Shown: one piece after another, positions 5,605 to 6,599 of the stretch | How positions within the stretch are numbered: position 1 is the first letter of the stretch | Layout of the letters: each line of letters begins with the position of its first letter | Assembly: GCA_003162115.1 (NCBI GenBank) | Contig: PMMV01000102.1 | Span: 16,326-22,924 of the forward strand | Source of the DNA: Methanobacterium sp. | Lineage (GTDB): Archaea; Methanobacteriota; Methanobacteria; Methanobacteriales; Methanobacteriaceae | Length of the DNA: 6,599 bases | Reading direction: 5' to 3' | Position numbers and translations under genes: made by a program | The notes under the pieces: model-generated | The model's database searches: none | Seen by the model: only the letters and a program-made list of their open reading frames with translations | What the model was told of the DNA's origin: nothing

Positions 5605-5684
5605 CTATTCATATTCAAAAAATTGACCTAAAAACAGCCTAAGCTGTCAATATCAACCTATTCTATGGAATAGTTTATGAATAG
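5605..5684. repeat. Cluster of four CTATTC/GAATAG half-sites at the fbp promoter
   Basis: CTATTC occurs at 5605-5610 and 5658-5663, and its complement GAATAG at 5668-5673 and 5679-5684. The two middle copies form a perfect dyad CTATTC-TATG-GAATAG at 5658-5673. The outer copies extend to a 9-bp inverted pair, CTATTCATA at 5605-5613 and TATGAATAG at 5676-5684. The two plus-oriented copies share the longer word AACCTATTC. The dyad sits where transcription from the upstream TATA box should begin, so a repressor site is plausible. Confidence 0.5.
5622..5651 (-). promoter_or_regulatory. Nested hairpin with two T-tracts in the fbp leader
   Basis: On the minus strand ACAGC (5647-5643) can pair with GCTGT (5638-5634) around a TTAG loop, and T5 overlaps and follows the 3' arm. 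Overlapping it, ATTGAC (5651-5646) can pair with GTCAAT (5627-5622), again running into T-rich sequence (six T, 5622-5617). The two stems share two bases of the 5' arm, so they compete or stack with a bulge. If transcription starts near 5668, this lies in the fbp leader and resembles an attenuator. Otherwise it may be a late terminator of aksF. Confidence 0.4.
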
Positions 5685-5689
5685 AAATC

Positions 5690-5700
5690 CTTATAAAAGT
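5690..5700 (-). promoter_or_regulatory. Candidate TATA box of fbp
   Basis: On the minus strand this reads ACTTTTATAAG, a good archaeal TATA box with a purine-containing stretch upstream. Transcription about 25 nt downstream would begin near 5668, on the CTATTC-TATG-GAATAG dyad, and leave a leader of about 160 nt. This is the best box in the gap. Weaker A/T-rich elements near 5540 lie too close to the ribosome binding site. Confidence 0.5.
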
Positions 5701-5736
5701 TACTATACAAACTCGTTGAATTGAAAATATCTTATC

Positions 5737-5767
5737 AAAAAAAATTGAGATTTAAAAACCTAAAAAA
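5737..5767 (-). terminator. T-tracts ending the aksF transcript
   Basis: Within 40 nt of the aksF stop the minus strand carries runs of six T (5767-5762), five T (5757-5753) and eight T (5744-5737). No hairpin precedes them. Serial T-tracts are a normal archaeal termination signal, and they lie before the candidate fbp promoter, consistent with separate transcripts. Confidence 0.5.
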
Positions 5768-5774
5768 TAAATTA

Positions 5775-6599
5775 TCAACTTTTCAAAAGTTTGTATCTGA
5801 TTTCATCTGCCATTTCCATGGTTTTTGATGATCCTCCAAGATCAGGAGTTAAAACTTTACTTTCACATATAACATCAAGAAGCGCACCTTCAAGTTTTCT
5901 GGCTTCATCATGTTCGCCTAGATAGTCCAACATCATTACAGCTGATAAAATCATTGCTGAAGGATTTGAAATTTCAAGACCAGCTATATCTGGTGCAGAA
6001 CCATGTACAGGTTCAAATAATGCATTATAGTCCCCAATATTCGCAGATGGTACCATACCAAGACCCCCTACCAGTCCTGCCCCTTCATCAGAAAGTATAT
6101 CACCAAATAGATTGGTTGTAACCATCACATCAAAATAATTTGGATTGGTTATTAGTAACATTGCTGCAAGGTCTACGTATTTTTCATCAGAATTTAATTC
6201 TGGAAAATCTTTACTAACTTTGAAAAATGAGTCCCTGAAAATTCCGTCGGTCTTCTTTAAAACGTTGGCCTTATGAACTGCTGTTACTTTATTTCGACAT
6301 GTTTTTTTGGCATATTGAAAAGCAAACCTACATATTCTTTCTGAAGCCGACCTTGTAACAACCCTTAATGCTGTTGCACCTTCTTTTGTGTATTCTTCAA
6401 TACCCGAGTAGAGACCCTCAGTATTTTCCCTTACTATTACAATATCTAGATCATCAAAATGACTATTTATACCAGGATATGATTTAACCGGTCTCAAATT
6501 AGCATAGAGATCTAATTCTTTTCGTAAGCTTATTATTGCACTTTTATGACCTGGTACAGTTGTTACAGCCCCAAAAAGTGTTGCATCTGCTTTTTTTGC
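5775..6599 (-). CDS. aksF: Homoisocitrate dehydrogenase AksF, 3' part (N-terminus off the right edge)
   Basis: The reading frame stays open to the window edge, so 274 residues are visible and roughly 60 N-terminal ones are missing. The apparent start at 6497 is an internal TTG (Leu), not a true start. The enzyme belongs to the isocitrate/isopropylmalate dehydrogenase family. Visible are FGAVTT (9-14), HKSAIISLRKELDLYANLRP (18-37) with substrate-binding arginines, VRENTEGLY, VHKANVLKKTDG, FGDILSDE with metal-binding aspartates, and EPVHGSAPDIAG, whose Asp favours NAD. The HKSAI-LRK stretch is closer to my memory of archaeal AksF than of LeuB. AksF oxidatively decarboxylates homoisocitrate and longer homologues on the way to 2-oxosuberate, the precursor of the coenzyme B side chain. 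LeuB or isocitrate dehydrogenase remains possible. Placement beside fbp gives no further clue. Confidence 0.78.
   Translation of the reverse strand, partial: AKKADATLFGAVTTVPGHKSAIISLRKELDLYANLRPVKSYPGINSHFDDLDIVIVRENTEGLYSGIEEYTKEGATALRVVTRSASERICRFAFQYAKKTCRNKVTAVHKANVLKKTDGIFRDSFFKVSKDFPELNSDEKYVDLAAMLLITNPNYFDVMVTTNLFGDILSDEGAGLVGGLGMVPSANIGDYNALFEPVHGSAPDIAGLEISNPSAMILSAVMMLDYLGEHDEARKLEGALLDVICESKVLTPDLGGSSKTMEMADEIRYKLLKS

Noticed and set aside
5595..5612. Five-codon upstream ORF (MNRLL) in the proposed fbp leader
   Set aside because: It has no ribosome binding site. An ORF this short is expected by chance, and its ATG lies in the GAATAG repeat.
1..6599. Search for tRNA, rRNA, CRISPR repeats, insertion sequences, attachment sites or an origin
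   Set aside because: I saw no cloverleaf, regularly spaced repeat, transposase frame, terminal inverted repeats or origin-box cluster. Gene content and base composition look uniform and native.

Overview
The window looks like a chromosomal segment of a hydrogenotrophic methanogen, most likely a mesophilic member of the Methanobacteriales (Methanobacterium or a close relative). The evidence is the gene content: RadB, archaetidylinositol phosphate synthase, the archaeal bifunctional fructose-1,6-bisphosphate aldolase/phosphatase, and a homoisocitrate dehydrogenase (AksF) of coenzyme B biosynthesis. The DNA is AT-rich, and the genes start either from GGAGGTGAT-like ribosome binding sites or directly downstream of archaeal TATA boxes. 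The order AIP synthase / sua5 / radB is the one I recall from Methanothermobacter. The genus is inference from memory, not from a search.

Left part (1-1841), all on the minus strand: sua5 (t6A tRNA modification), then radB (recombination), then the first 11 codons of an unidentified gene cut by the left edge. AT-rich gaps of about 230-245 bp separate them, so each gene probably has its own promoter. Centre (1842-4316), on the plus strand: archaetidylinositol phosphate synthase diverges from sua5 across a 65-bp shared promoter and ends in a hairpin plus T-tract terminator. A promoter region follows, then a row of three poorly characterised genes: DUF357, DUF47 (PhoU-like) and DUF434/DUF5616 with PIN/NYN-like acidic motifs. 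Right part (4401-6599), minus strand: the gluconeogenic FBP aldolase/phosphatase, converging on the DUF434 gene, and upstream of it the 3' part of aksF, which runs off the right edge.

The genes are mostly core functions: tRNA modification, DNA repair, membrane lipid headgroup synthesis, gluconeogenesis and coenzyme B synthesis. There is no sign of a mobile element, CRISPR array, tRNA, rRNA or recent transfer. The most interesting material is non-coding. The 250-bp aksF-fbp gap has a good TATA box about 185 bp ahead of the fbp start. Around and below it are four CTATTC/GAATAG half-sites and a nested hairpin with two T-tracts, which could be an operator and an attenuator-like leader. A perfect 20-bp palindrome covers the fbp stop codon, and two genes look leaderless. 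Of the proteins, the DUF434 product is the best candidate for an undescribed activity (a possible nuclease).
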